Positions 1-9,027 of a stretch of 45,159 bases of DNA are shown one piece after another. Source of the stretch: Candidatus Nitrosopolaris wilkensis (GTDB taxonomy: Archaea; Thermoproteota; Nitrososphaeria; Nitrososphaerales; Nitrososphaeraceae). Under the pieces are notes generated by a model that was not told where the DNA came from, made no database searches, and saw only the letters and a program-made list of their open reading frames with translations. The translations under genes and the position numbers were made by a program. Location of the stretch: the NCBI GenBank assembly GCA_003176995.1, contig QHBN01000004.1:1-45159 (forward strand). The letters run 5' to 3'. The stretch's first letter is position 1. Each line of letters opens with the position of its first letter.

Positions 1-1
1 G

Positions 2-1303
2 TCAATGGATTGATAACGAACCTCCTGGTCCTAACATGCCTGCGTAAATCAATGCTAGTGCTACGAACATATTTACGAAAGCTAAAACTATCAACTTATA
101 CCAGCCGGTGTGGAGTAATATATCTATTCTAATTCTCGGGCTGATACCACGCGGGAGTAGCATTAACATGATTATTCCAATCGTCTTTACTAGGAACCAA
201 AAGATAGCATTAACTGTGACTGCGTTGTATAAGCCCTGGAGCGTCAACACTTTGACTAGTGGAATGGCGTCAGGAGGTCCTAATTGATGAGGGAAGATTT
301 GGGGGCCAGACCAGCCGCCGAGGAATAATATCACAAACAAAGCAGATAACGCATATACTTTAAGGTAAGATCCCAACTGAATCAAGCCGTAAATCATACC
401 TGACGTTTCGGTTAACCATCCTGCGACTATTTCGCTTTCTGCTTCAGGGAGATCAAAAGGGACTCTTTCCAGTTCGGCTAGCGAAGAAATAAAAAACACA
501 AATGCGCTAATTGGAAGAAACAATATAAACCAAAACGGGTGTTGTGACTTCGCAATATCGGTGAGATTGAGTGAGCCAGCCAAAATAACCACTGATAGCG
601 CCGAAAGAATGAAAGGGATTTCGAAAGCTATCATCTGGTGCAACGCGCGTAAACCGCCGATGAATGGATATTTACTGTTGCTTGCCCAGGAGAACAGCAA
701 AGCAATTAATGGAAAGAATCCTAGTATTGCGAATACAGCGACTAGTCCGACGCTTGTATTCGAAACTACCCAACCAGGAGCTACCGGGATCAAGGCTACG
801 ACTGCTGCTGCGGTTGCTACAAATGCGATAGGAGCTGCCCAGAATATTGGCTTATCTGCTCCTGACGGAATAAGAATCTCTTTGGAAATCACCTTTAACC
901 CGTCGGCTGCTAATTGGAGAATTCCTTCACCCACACCCCACACTCCAGCATATAAGGGACCTACCCTAAGCTGCATTTTAGCCAAAAATTTGCGTTCAAC
1001 AAATATTGTAGCTGCGGCAATGATTGCAGCAAATACAAATCCCGGAAATACTACAACCTTGAAGGGTGTCGTGTGAATCAGGTACTTTACAATAGGCAGG
1101 GTTCGAGTCGGATCCACAACCATTGATAGAAAAAGGTAAGGCGTCAATACTTCTCCGTTTACAGGAGGAAGTGGCACGTAGAACAGTACTATAAACGTCA
1201 GAGGGAGAATTACGAGTGTGAGTACTACAATAACAATTAATATTAGCCATATAATGCTTGCAAGGAAATTGCCAAATCGAAATTCTCCTGGAACTGTGGC
1301 CAT
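2..1303 (-). CDS. nuoH: NADH-quinone oxidoreductase (complex I) subunit H
   Basis: Membrane subunit H (ND1 family) of respiratory complex I, which joins the peripheral arm to the membrane arm and forms much of the quinone cavity. The 433-residue protein is almost wholly hydrophobic. It carries the family motif ERKFLAKMQLRVGP near residue 105 and the acidic loop FDLPEAESEIVAG followed by TETSG. The N-terminus is about 60-70 residues longer than usual and adds one hydrophobic helix before the conserved part. It starts with ATG 4 nt after the nuoD stop, so it is translationally linked to nuoD. Its stop codon lies at the very edge of the window, so the expected nuoI and later genes would lie beyond position 1. 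Thaumarchaeal complex I lacks the NADH-input subunits, so the donor is probably reduced ferredoxin, or the complex runs in reverse; this is family knowledge and not visible here. Confidence 0.95.
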   Translation of the reverse strand: MATVPGEFRFGNFLASIIWLILIVIVVLTLVILPLTFIVLFYVPLPPVNGEVLTPYLFLSMVVDPTRTLPIVKYLIHTTPFKVVVFPGFVFAAIIAAATIFVERKFLAKMQLRVGPLYAGVWGVGEGILQLAADGLKVISKEILIPSGADKPIFWAAPIAFVATAAAVVALIPVAPGWVVSNTSVGLVAVFAILGFFPLIALLFSWASNSKYPFIGGLRALHQMIAFEIPFILSALSVVILAGSLNLTDIAKSQHPFWFILFLPISAFVFFISSLAELERVPFDLPEAESEIVAGWLTETSGMIYGLIQLGSYLKVYALSALFVILFLGGWSGPQIFPHQLGPPDAIPLVKVLTLQGLYNAVTVNAIFWFLVKTIGIIMLMLLPRGISPRIRIDILLHTGWYKLIVLAFVNMFVALALIYAGMLGPGGSLSIH

Positions 1304-1307
1304 GAGA

Positions 1308-2468
1308 TTATCTATCTGCCTCCACAGGCCAATAATTTAGCGCCCAATAGATAACCGGCATATCTCCCATTTTTGCACCGACTAACAAATGAGGCAAGGC
1401 GAGCATATTCCTAAATGAACCCACAGATATCTTCACCCTATAAGGTTTTGGAGTCCCGTCACTTATGATATAATAGCCAAGAGCGCCCCTCCCAGACTCT
1501 ACTCTCCTATAGGCTTCTCCGGGTGGACCTCGAGGATTCGCCTGAAGCTTCGCTCTTACCTCACCGGCTTCAGGCATTTTGTCAAGCAACTGTCTTAGGA
1601 TGTGACACGATTCCCTCATATCCAAGAACGGTACATAGGCTCTCGCAAAAGAATCAGCAGTTTTCATATACTGAACCTTAAAGTCGATCTCATTGTATAC
1701 GTCATAGGGTTCAGCTTTTCGTATATCGTACGGAACACCAGAGGCACGGAGGACAGAACCGGTCACGCCAAGCCTTATGGCGTCTTCCTTCGTCAGGATT
1801 CCCACGCCTTCTGTTCTTTGTCTCACAAGCGGGTTATTGTAAAAAATATCTTCATACTCCTTTAGTCTTTTTTCGTAATAAGCTATCTGTCTGAGGCATC
1901 TATCCTTAAATCCGTTAGGCACATCGTTGCGCACACCTCCGGGAATATTAAATGCGTGGGTCACCCTAGCACCCGTCAAAGCCTCTAAGAGATCTATGAA
2001 AAGCTCTCGGTCGCCTGTTGGCCACATAAACATTGTCGAATGTCCTAGGAAGATCCCATATATCGCCAGCCAGTATAACGTATATACTTGACGGTTTAGC
2101 TCCGAGGCGATTGCTCTAATGAATTGGCCTCTTCTAGGGACTTCGATTCCGGTCAGTTCTTCGACTGCCAGACTGTAGGAGTAAGTAATATTCGTAGAGT
2201 CGTGAATAACGGGACGCTCGAGGTGTGGAATATTCTGAATGAAATTGCGGTACTCTGTCATCTTCTCCTCTCCACGATGTACATAACCTGGATCGGGGTC
2301 GCAGTGAACGATGTAATCGCCATCAAGTTTCACTATAAATCTGAAGTGCCCAGATCCTGGATGTTGTGGTCCCACGCTTAGAGTCATCAATCTGTCGTCA
2401 TCTGACTCCTTTACGATCTGCATCCCTATCTTCTGGGATTCACTAATGCGGTCTTCTAGATCTATCAT
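1308..2468 (-). CDS. nuoD: NADH-quinone oxidoreductase subunit D
   Basis: The 49-kDa subunit of complex I, related to the large subunit of [NiFe] hydrogenases. It lines the quinone site together with NuoB and NuoH. The 386-residue length is normal. Conserved stretches are visible: SVGPQHPGSGHFRF near residue 31, DPGYVHRGEEK near 60, and RGALGYYIISDG near the C-terminus. The hydrogenase-type nickel cysteines are absent, as expected for NuoD. It starts with ATG; nuoC ends 19 nt upstream and nuoH follows after 4 nt, so it belongs to the nuoABCDH transcript. Confidence 0.95.
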   Translation of the reverse strand: MIDLEDRISESQKIGMQIVKESDDDRLMTLSVGPQHPGSGHFRFIVKLDGDYIVHCDPDPGYVHRGEEKMTEYRNFIQNIPHLERPVIHDSTNITYSYSLAVEELTGIEVPRRGQFIRAIASELNRQVYTLYWLAIYGIFLGHSTMFMWPTGDRELFIDLLEALTGARVTHAFNIPGGVRNDVPNGFKDRCLRQIAYYEKRLKEYEDIFYNNPLVRQRTEGVGILTKEDAIRLGVTGSVLRASGVPYDIRKAEPYDVYNEIDFKVQYMKTADSFARAYVPFLDMRESCHILRQLLDKMPEAGEVRAKLQANPRGPPGEAYRRVESGRGALGYYIISDGTPKPYRVKISVGSFRNMLALPHLLVGAKMGDMPVIYWALNYWPVEADR

Positions 2469-2487
2469 ACTCCTTCTTTACCTCATC

Positions 2488-3162
2488 CTATCTTCCTTTG
2501 ATTCTAAATTCCTTTCTTAAAGGGGGGATGTCCGCCCAGTCTTCCGGTAGAAGGAAGCGCTCGTTTCGAGGATGTCCTTCAAAATATACCCCCAGCATTT
2601 CGAAGGTCTCTCGTTCATGGTATTCCACACTCTTGTAAACATTGATTAGCGTAGGGAGCCTTGCATCATCACGGTTTGTTCGCGTCGCAATAGCGAGAAC
2701 ATGTCCTGCTAAATCATCTCTTAAATACGAGCCCAGGTGGTAGATCACTTCAATTTGATTGTCCTTAGGATAATCTGTCCCTGCAACAGATTCAGCATGA
2801 TCAAATCCCAAGTTATCACGGAGAAAAGTTGCAACTTTGACAATGTTTGGCGGTTCTACTGCGATTTTAATGCGAAGAGGTTTGATGAAAATTATCTGAA
2901 CCATTTGTCCGAAATTAGCTGATATTTCACCTGCAATTCCCTTCTCAAATGCTGGAGGTTCTGACCCCGTACGCAATGTAGTTGTGGTTTTGACAGGAGG
3001 AGGGTTAGAGGAGGATGAAGATTTTGATTCTATCTCACGAAGTTGCCTTGAATCGGGGGGAGTGTACGAAGCAGATGTCTCTGTAGTACCTGTCTTGGAA
3101 TCATTATTAATGATGATATAATTATTATTACTAATATCTTTTTGATTGGTCTTTGAGCTCAT
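2488..3162 (-). CDS. nuoC: NADH-quinone oxidoreductase subunit C with low-complexity N-terminal extension
   Basis: The 30-kDa subunit of the complex I peripheral arm. The conserved domain occupies roughly residues 85-222 and ends in the typical ERFLLPEDWADIPPLRKEF segment (HYHERETFEMLGVYF-like motif just before it). The first 75 or so residues are a Ser/Asn/Thr/Pro-rich tail with little sequence constraint, not found in most NuoC proteins and probably disordered. It starts with ATG one nucleotide after the nuoB stop. The AT-rich codons of the tail (runs of aat/att near 3105-3140) suggest growth by replication slippage. The function is confident; the role of the tail is unknown. Confidence 0.93.
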   Translation of the reverse strand: MSSKTNQKDISNNNYIIINNDSKTGTTETSASYTPPDSRQLREIESKSSSSSNPPPVKTTTTLRTGSEPPAFEKGIAGEISANFGQMVQIIFIKPLRIKIAVEPPNIVKVATFLRDNLGFDHAESVAGTDYPKDNQIEVIYHLGSYLRDDLAGHVLAIATRTNRDDARLPTLINVYKSVEYHERETFEMLGVYFEGHPRNERFLLPEDWADIPPLRKEFRIKGR

Positions 3163-3163
3163 A

Positions 3164-3679
3164 CTACCTGATCTTTGACACCTTGATTTTTTCTTGCAGC
3201 AGCATGGTTCCTTGGATCAAAGTTTCAGGTCGAGGGGGGCATCCAGGCACATAAACATCAACCGGTATAATCCCGTCGATTCCGGGGAGGACATTATACG
3301 AATCAACGTATAGCCCACCAGTAATCGCGCATGCACCCATTGCAATTACATACTTGGGCTCTGGCATTTGATCATAGACCATTCTTAATCGTGGTGCCAT
3401 TTTTCTGGTAACCGTTCCCTGCACAACGATCAAGTCGCACTGCCTCAATGAACCAAAGGCTTCGATAATTCCAAACCTCTCGACATCATATCTTGGACCC
3501 GAAGCCGCTCCAAATTCCACACTACAACAGGCAGTTTCAAGATGTACTGGCCATAAAGACCATATCCTTCCCCAATTGATGGCATAACCTAATGGCTTGT
3601 CCAGAGCTTTGACAAGTATATCGCCTAGCTTGCTCACCAGTACGTTAAATTGAGTCGGGTTTATCAAGTCCTTGATCAT
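3164..3679 (-). CDS. nuoB: NADH-quinone oxidoreductase subunit B
   Basis: The PSST/20-kDa subunit that carries iron-sulphur cluster N2, the last electron carrier before quinone. All four cluster cysteines are visible: the adjacent pair in ETACCSVEFGAA, one in AMGACAITGG, and one in VPGCPPRPE. The length of 171 residues is standard. It starts with ATG (MIKDLINPTQF), with GAGGG on the minus strand just upstream as a possible ribosome binding site. A 64-nt gap separates it from nuoA, and nuoC follows after one nucleotide. Confidence 0.96.
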   Translation of the reverse strand: MIKDLINPTQFNVLVSKLGDILVKALDKPLGYAINWGRIWSLWPVHLETACCSVEFGAASGPRYDVERFGIIEAFGSLRQCDLIVVQGTVTRKMAPRLRMVYDQMPEPKYVIAMGACAITGGLYVDSYNVLPGIDGIIPVDVYVPGCPPRPETLIQGTMLLQEKIKVSKIR

Positions 3680-3728
3680 TGCAATCCCTCATCTACTTGT
3701 TCGGTTATTAGATATTTAATATTTGTCA

Positions 3729-3741
3729 GTGATATTATCAC
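3729..3741. promoter_or_regulatory. Inverted repeat in nuoA-nuoB gap
   Basis: GTGATA-T-TATCAC is a perfect 6-bp inverted repeat with a one-base centre. It lies in the 64-nt gap between the nuoA stop and the nuoB start. It could be a protein-binding site or a weak RNA hairpin. It is short and AT-rich, so chance is possible. Confidence 0.25.
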
Positions 3742-3743
3742 GC

Positions 3744-4118
3744 CTACCATATGCCTTTCTTTCCAGATAAGTACAATGCATAACCCATCGCAGAGAACAT
3801 AACTCCCAAGAATGCCATAATCGGAAGAGTCGCAACCCTAGGAATGGAAAACAATGAGACACCCCACAGGTAAAGGAAAATTGCCATTACATCAAATACG
3901 ACAAACATCAGTATATACGCATAATATTGCATCATAAAGTGAGAACGCCCCTCACCGACTGGTACCTGGCCACACTCCACGGGCAAAAACTTGACAGGAT
4001 TATACCTTCGCCGAGGCGAAATTAATCGTGACAAAAACAAGGAAATGCCTCCAGCGAATACGCCGAAACCAAGCATATACAGAATAGGTGTAAACTGCGT
4101 GACGGTCTCACCAGGCAA
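3744..4118 (-). CDS. nuoA: NADH-quinone oxidoreductase subunit A
   Basis: Small membrane subunit A (ND3 family) of complex I with three predicted transmembrane helices. The conserved loop PVECGQVPVGEGRSHF (the Cys loop near the quinone tunnel) and the following YYAYILMFVVFDVMAIFLYLW helix are clear. It has 124 residues, a normal length. The start is read as TTG at 4118, because a TATA box centred about 29 nt upstream places the transcription start almost on this codon. An ATG at 4076 (M15) is the alternative. It is the first gene of the nuo operon seen here. Confidence 0.92.
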   Translation of the reverse strand: MPGETVTQFTPILYMLGFGVFAGGISLFLSRLISPRRRYNPVKFLPVECGQVPVGEGRSHFMMQYYAYILMFVVFDVMAIFLYLWGVSLFSIPRVATLPIMAFLGVMFSAMGYALYLSGKKGIW

Positions 4119-4143
4119 AACATGTGTTGCTGATTGGTGAAAG

Positions 4144-4151
4144 ATATAAAA
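4144..4151 (-). promoter_or_regulatory. TATA box of the nuo operon
   Basis: On the minus strand this reads TTTTATAT. It sits in the 41-nt gap between the geranylgeranyl reductase gene and nuoA, about 29 nt before the nuoA start. It implies that nuoABCDH has its own promoter and a nearly leaderless mRNA, rather than depending on read-through from the reductase gene. Confidence 0.55.
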
Positions 4152-4159
4152 GTTTTGCT

Positions 4160-5353
4160 TTAAGATCTCGTGACTAGGCCTAGTAGCTGCCGAGTGGCGA
4201 GTTTAGGATGGTTTAACGCAAACTTCAGAAGCTTGCCAATGGTAAACTCTGCTTTGATAAAGTCGATAAATTCATCGACAGACATTTCTCCAAGAATATC
4301 AATCTCTCTATTCCACTCTTCATCTGAGAGACCAATCCATCTCTTCTGAACTCTAAGAGCGGACGTTATCATGGCTTGGTTCTTATCTTTCCAGTTCTTT
4401 TCGTACTCCGCAAGTCCTTCTTTGCTACAATTTTGTTTCATGGCAGTATTGCCCGCTAACCTCCCATATTCTATAGCATAACGAATACCTTCCAACACTA
4501 AAGGGTTAGACTGACCTGCACTATCACCAACAAGTATCAACCTATCATAGACGATGGGGGTTCTTGGACCTTCGTTCGGGATAAATCCATAATGAAGCTC
4601 CATTGGCTGGATTTTTCCTATTCCGTCTAACGGCCGTAGCTTTTTATCCATGATATCGTTTAATTTCTGTAAAGGGTCCGAATAAGATTCGGGTCTGCCG
4701 ACTCCAACTCCAATGCGTGCTTTATTTTTGGAAACCGGAAAAATCCAAGCGTAACCTGCTTCGGAGTATCTTGTACCAACCATTAATACCCACGTTTCGT
4801 GGTCTAGATTTTCACAGTAGCATTCGTATTCAGCGCCAATTCCGTATCTTCTCCATTCTTTAACTATTCCCAAACAGCGGGCAATAGAAGAACTAAAGCC
4901 ACTGGCATCGATTACTACCCTACAATCTATTACAGTTTCGCCCTTTGGAGTCTTCGCCTTTAGTCCACAAATCCGTCCGTCTTCTGGAGTAGTAACGACG
5001 TTGGTCACCCTGCTCCTCACCATAATTTCTGCACCAGCCTCAGCTGCCAACATCGCTAAATGCTGATATGTACTGCGTACGTTCAAGACACATGCTTTAG
5101 GCGTGATCCCTCTGATGGTAACCTCGTTTGAACTCGATATGAATGAATAATTTTTTATAGGATTATAGTACTCGCTGCTAATGCCTAGTTTTTCAATCTC
5201 ATCTATCCAGGTTACGCCACTCGTTCGGATGCTATGTGCAATAGACTCGTCTTTCTCTAATAAAATTACTTTCCCACCGGCTTTTGCGGCTGCATAAGCA
5301 GCAGAGAGACCAGCCGGGCCTCCACCTACAACAGCAATATCATAGGTTACCAT
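4160..5353 (-). CDS. Geranylgeranyl reductase family FAD-dependent oxidoreductase
   Basis: FAD flavoprotein of the geranylgeranyl reductase/digeranylgeranylglycerophospholipid reductase family, which saturates isoprenoid chains of archaeal lipids or of quinone side chains. The N-terminal dinucleotide-binding motif VVGGGPAGLSAAYAA (residues 8-22) with the acidic strand end LLEKDE, and the second FAD motif LILVGDSAGQSNPLVLEGIRYA (about 270-290), are diagnostic. The 397-residue length fits. It starts with ATG at 5353. It lies just upstream of nuoA on the same strand but is separated from it by a promoter. Thaumarchaea have several paralogues, so the substrate (GDGT lipid precursor or menaquinone tail) cannot be assigned from sequence alone. 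Confidence 0.85.
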   Translation of the reverse strand: MVTYDIAVVGGGPAGLSAAYAAAKAGGKVILLEKDESIAHSIRTSGVTWIDEIEKLGISSEYYNPIKNYSFISSSNEVTIRGITPKACVLNVRSTYQHLAMLAAEAGAEIMVRSRVTNVVTTPEDGRICGLKAKTPKGETVIDCRVVIDASGFSSSIARCLGIVKEWRRYGIGAEYECYCENLDHETWVLMVGTRYSEAGYAWIFPVSKNKARIGVGVGRPESYSDPLQKLNDIMDKKLRPLDGIGKIQPMELHYGFIPNEGPRTPIVYDRLILVGDSAGQSNPLVLEGIRYAIEYGRLAGNTAMKQNCSKEGLAEYEKNWKDKNQAMITSALRVQKRWIGLSDEEWNREIDILGEMSVDEFIDFIKAEFTIGKLLKFALNHPKLATRQLLGLVTRS

Positions 5354-5560
5354 TCTAGTCGATTGTCAAGATAAATCTGATATCTCACAACTATATAATG
5401 CCGCTGATCCCAGTCTCTGGTAGTTGCTTGCAGAAAAGATTCTTCGCTCATGTTGTGAGTGTAAAAAGCTATGTACAACTATTAGCTAGTCATCAACAAT
5501 TATGAAGAGAATAATCATCGCTCACTATGATTTGTTTGAGGTAATTACAGAAATCTGAAA

Positions 5561-6916
5561 TTACCTTTCGCCGGCAGTGAAAGATATATTGTTGAATCGG
5601 GTGTACGGCAGGATGGAATCTGGTAAAGACTTTGTTTCTTTGGACACGCCTGTAAGATTTTTTAAAGCGTCAAATGTATTGCCAGCCACCATCAATTCTT
5701 TGACAGGACAAATGATATTTCCATCCTTAACGTAGTAGCCCCCTTTTACAACACCTGAGAAATCCCCGTCCACCGAATTCACTGTTCCCGAAAAGCGATT
5801 TATTAAGACTCCCTTTTGAATTTCAGAAATTAAGGTTTCTAATTTGGAGTTGCCTGCGCTGACAATCATGTTCGTAGTAGATACCATAGGGGGATATTTG
5901 GGAGACCCTCCGGCATTTCCGGTACTCTTCACGCTATCTTTATTGGCTGTGTACGTATCATAAATAAACCCCTTCAAGATTCCTTTCTCTATGATCACAT
6001 TTCGCAGATGGCCTACGCCCTCTCGATCAAAGCTGGACGCACCTAATGCATCGACGTTGGTAGCATCATCTTCGAGATTTAACAAATCTGTGGAAACAGG
6101 CCTATCAATGTCTTCCTCAAACTTACTGGCATGTTTCTGAACGATATTGGAGTTAATCGAATGAGCGATCACGTCTTGCACTAGTTCCGTAGATGCAGAA
6201 GGACTTAGGATCATTTCGCCCCTGAAACTATCGACATTTCGAGGTCCAAGATAACTTATAACAGCTTTAGCAAATTGCTTAGCCGTTGAGATCACGTCAA
6301 TATCTTTGACACAATGAGAGCTATCAATTTGAAAATCAAAATTGGAGACCTGATCAGGCGTTACCGCCATTCCCATAAGAGACCAGGAAAATAGGCTAAT
6401 ATTTTCTATTACGCTTATTCCGCAGGAATTTAATACCATGTGTGTTAGAAGGGCACTAGTAAAGCTACCACTATCTATGCTTACCCTGTTGTCGTATGAT
6501 CTTGCTGTCAACAGCATGTTTTTGGCCATTCTAACATTGTCGGATGGCTCGAAATCCAAGGCTTCTTTGTCATATATTTTCTTTAAAAGGCTGATTTTCG
6601 CCGTTTTATGCGGAATTGAATTAAAGTTATCTGGCGGACTGACTTTTGCAAGTTTAATTGCCAGTTTTACTGACCGAATAATTTGCTCCTTTTCAAAAAC
6701 ATTAACAGATGAAAAACCCTGGGATCTTCCTACGAGTACTCTGATTCCTAAATTGCCAATTTCGTGTGACTTTAATTGTTTCAAGTCATTGTTTTCGATG
6801 ATAACCTCCGACTCTTTACTATCAACCCCATATGCCTCTGCATCAGTAGCGCCATTTCTCACGGCTTCCCTTACAACTGTACTACATGCATCAATCAACG
6901 AGAGCAGGGTCCTCAT
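5561..6916 (-). CDS. pmbA: TldE/PmbA family metalloprotease-like subunit
   Basis: TldE/PmbA family, the partner of the TldD protease; in bacteria the heterodimer degrades or matures small peptides and controls gyrase-toxin sensitivity. The 451-residue protein has the family's N-terminal domain (ending about residue 200) and the C-terminal beta-rich domain with SFDREGVGHLRNVIIEKG and GEMILSPSASTELVQ. It lacks HExxxH, as expected for the non-catalytic partner. The open frame extends upstream to 6943, but the ATG at 6916 overlaps the tldD stop as ATGA, so this start is preferred. Together with tldD it forms a two-gene operon. Confidence 0.88.
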   Translation of the reverse strand: MRTLLSLIDACSTVVREAVRNGATDAEAYGVDSKESEVIIENNDLKQLKSHEIGNLGIRVLVGRSQGFSSVNVFEKEQIIRSVKLAIKLAKVSPPDNFNSIPHKTAKISLLKKIYDKEALDFEPSDNVRMAKNMLLTARSYDNRVSIDSGSFTSALLTHMVLNSCGISVIENISLFSWSLMGMAVTPDQVSNFDFQIDSSHCVKDIDVISTAKQFAKAVISYLGPRNVDSFRGEMILSPSASTELVQDVIAHSINSNIVQKHASKFEEDIDRPVSTDLLNLEDDATNVDALGASSFDREGVGHLRNVIIEKGILKGFIYDTYTANKDSVKSTGNAGGSPKYPPMVSTTNMIVSAGNSKLETLISEIQKGVLINRFSGTVNSVDGDFSGVVKGGYYVKDGNIICPVKELMVAGNTFDALKNLTGVSKETKSLPDSILPYTRFNNISFTAGER

Positions 6917-8352
6917 TGCAAACCTCCAACGGTCGCAAAACACCTGATGTGTGGCCCCCCGCCATCAACTTTCATCGGTTGAACTTTGCCACAATATCCA
7001 GTACCCATATCGTAAGCGAAATCCTTGCCCACCATATCGACAGATCTTAATACATCCAAAGCGTTTCCGGAAACACTTGCCCCCTTCATGAGCTCTTTAA
7101 TTTCCCCTTTTTCGATCAGATACGCCTCCTGAAATGCGAACATAAATTCTCCATTTGCGTCCGCCTGTCCATTTCTAGCTCCCTTTAACAGATATCCGTG
7201 TTTTGTTTCCTTAAGCATGTCATCAACCGTGTCACGTTTGGGTTCAAGGAACGTGTTCCTCATCCTAATAAGCGGGTCATCGTCATACTCGTACGCACGT
7301 GCATTTCCAGCTGGTTTTGTGTCAAATATAAAAGCACTCTCACGGTTGTGTAAGAAAGACTCTAGATACCCATTTTCTATGATGACAGCGTTTTCAGCCC
7401 TAACTCCCTCGTCATCAACTGCAATAGTGCCTGCTCCTTTTGGAAAAGTCTTCGACTCTCCACTGTCTATTAAAGTGACCAGATCACTTGCAACTCTTTC
7501 TCCTATCTTATCATTCACGAGTGAACCTGACTGAACAAAGTCTGCCTCCACCATGTGACCGATAGCTTCATGGGCTATCAAACCTACCAATCCTGGATCT
7601 AAAATAATAATCGCGCTCTCGCCAGGTACGTGATTTGCCTTAAGTAATTTTACAGCTTTTTCAGACGCTAAAATGGCATAATCTAGAGGATCGTGCTTAG
7701 CGAATAGATCATCCCACCCACCTGTTATTCCTATACCTTCGGAGATAGTTGCGGTTTCGTTTCCTTCTGCTGCGATCGCTGTTACATTAAACTCTGGCTT
7801 AGAATCAGACAGCTGTACTTCGGCGCCGTCTGTATTGACTATGATCTTATGATCCAAAATCTCTCGATAAATACAGGACGCCGATTTTATTTTTTCGGAA
7901 TAATTTCGTGCGGCCCATTCGGCATCTTTCGTAGTTTTTATTTTTTGTTCAATATCTATGTTCTTGAGATTTCCTTTTACCCTCGCTTCCAGATGACCCC
8001 TAGCCATTTGATTCACTTCAGCCAGTCCCTCCACCTTTTTTTTCTTGTTTCCAGATAATAATTTCGCAATGGATATAGCCTCATAAAGGGCATTTTTCAA
8101 TGCGTCCTTCGAAGTGTTACTAGTGCTAGTAAAACCCCAACAGCCATCTACCAAAACTCGAATGCCGCAGCCTGAATTTGAAACGTTGCGTATCAGTTCA
8201 ATTTCTCCATTGCTGAAATTCACTTCATTAATTATTCGACAATGATAACGTGTTTCTGCGTATTTTGCCCCACTGATTGTTGAAATTAGAGAATATAATT
8301 CGTCAAATACTGGTTCTTCGTTTCTTGTCATTTCCATGGATTCAAACTGCAT
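6913..8352 (-). CDS. tldD: TldD family metalloprotease
   Basis: Zinc metalloprotease of the TldD/PmbA family. The zinc motif HEAIGHMVEAD is present near residue 260 and supplies HExxxH, and a second metal-ligand region with Cys is seen at DMGTGYCGKVQPM near the C-terminus. The 479-residue length is normal. It starts with ATG at 8352 (M6 and M8 are alternative starts). Its stop overlaps the start of pmbA by 4 nt, indicating translational coupling of the two subunits of one complex. The physiological substrate in thaumarchaea is unknown. Confidence 0.9.
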   Translation of the reverse strand: MQFESMEMTRNEEPVFDELYSLISTISGAKYAETRYHCRIINEVNFSNGEIELIRNVSNSGCGIRVLVDGCWGFTSTSNTSKDALKNALYEAISIAKLLSGNKKKKVEGLAEVNQMARGHLEARVKGNLKNIDIEQKIKTTKDAEWAARNYSEKIKSASCIYREILDHKIIVNTDGAEVQLSDSKPEFNVTAIAAEGNETATISEGIGITGGWDDLFAKHDPLDYAILASEKAVKLLKANHVPGESAIIILDPGLVGLIAHEAIGHMVEADFVQSGSLVNDKIGERVASDLVTLIDSGESKTFPKGAGTIAVDDEGVRAENAVIIENGYLESFLHNRESAFIFDTKPAGNARAYEYDDDPLIRMRNTFLEPKRDTVDDMLKETKHGYLLKGARNGQADANGEFMFAFQEAYLIEKGEIKELMKGASVSGNALDVLRSVDMVGKDFAYDMGTGYCGKVQPMKVDGGGPHIRCFATVGGLQ

Positions 8353-8379
8353 ATTTTGGTGGCAGACGTTATATCTATT

Positions 8380-8595
8380 TTAACTGTGGGATAATACCGG
8401 TCCCTTGGCGGTGGCTTTAATAATTGAGGAAGTAATCAACCTGTGAATCCTCATGGGCAAGCCAATAAACTCCTTCATATTGGTGCGCACGCAGACCGGT
8501 ATATTGGATCTGCGACTAACCGTTTGTAGTAACACTTCCTCCACCTTCGTCGACTTTTTGACGGGGCTAGGCCAGTACAAACCTAAAAACCGCAA
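8380..8595 (-). CDS. Small hypothetical protein
   Basis: A 71-residue open frame starting at TTG, 27 nt upstream of tldD on the same strand. It is basic, with a segment NMKEFIGLPMRIHRLITSS, and has no membrane segment or recognised motif. No gene lies opposite it, and it could be the first gene of the tldD operon. I do not recognise the family. Weak start codon and short length make it uncertain; an internal ATG (Met in NMKEF) would leave only about 30 residues. Confidence 0.35.
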   Translation of the reverse strand: MRFLGLYWPSPVKKSTKVEEVLLQTVSRRSNIPVCVRTNMKEFIGLPMRIHRLITSSIIKATAKGPVLSHS

Positions 8596-9027
8596 TTAAT
8601 TCAACCTGAGTGGCAACGGTCACGCAAAAAGTCGATTTAAGGCGACAGAGCGCCTAATTCTACTTTTTTATTCGGCGTATTAGCGTCGCCGAAAGAATTG
8701 CTATGAATAATCGCATCCAAACAAATTGTTGTCGTTGCACGCTATGTCACGGCAAAAACCGGCTTTTAAATCTGTTCGAAAAAAAGAGGAAATCGGGTCA
8801 ATCAAGAGAATTGGCTCGGACTACGAGTAACCCAAAGACAGGATCTCATTCTATTTTTCAAGAACGTAAGACGGATCTCTTTTTGTTTCGTTATTGATAT
8901 TAGAAATGAAATTCATGAACTTAACACCAGTCAGACAATTTTGTTTTTTAGGCATTCGTTTTTGGTCAACGATGCAAGGTTTTTTATCAACATTTGCTTG
9001 TAATAGACTAAGGCAAATGAAGGCAGA
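8596..9027. other. Intergenic region, no convincing gene
   Basis: A 432-nt gap between a minus-strand small ORF and the peroxiredoxin gene. A 64-codon plus-strand frame (8703-8897) contains a CCRCTLC cluster but has no promoter or ribosome binding site I can see, so it is not called. A TATA-like TTTTTATC at about 8980-8987 lies some 40 nt before the peroxiredoxin start and probably drives it. Confidence 0.4.

Noticed and set aside
8703-8897. 64-codon plus-strand frame with CCRCTLC
   Set aside because: No TATA box or ribosome binding site, basic random-looking tail after the cysteine cluster, no second cysteine pair; judged non-coding.
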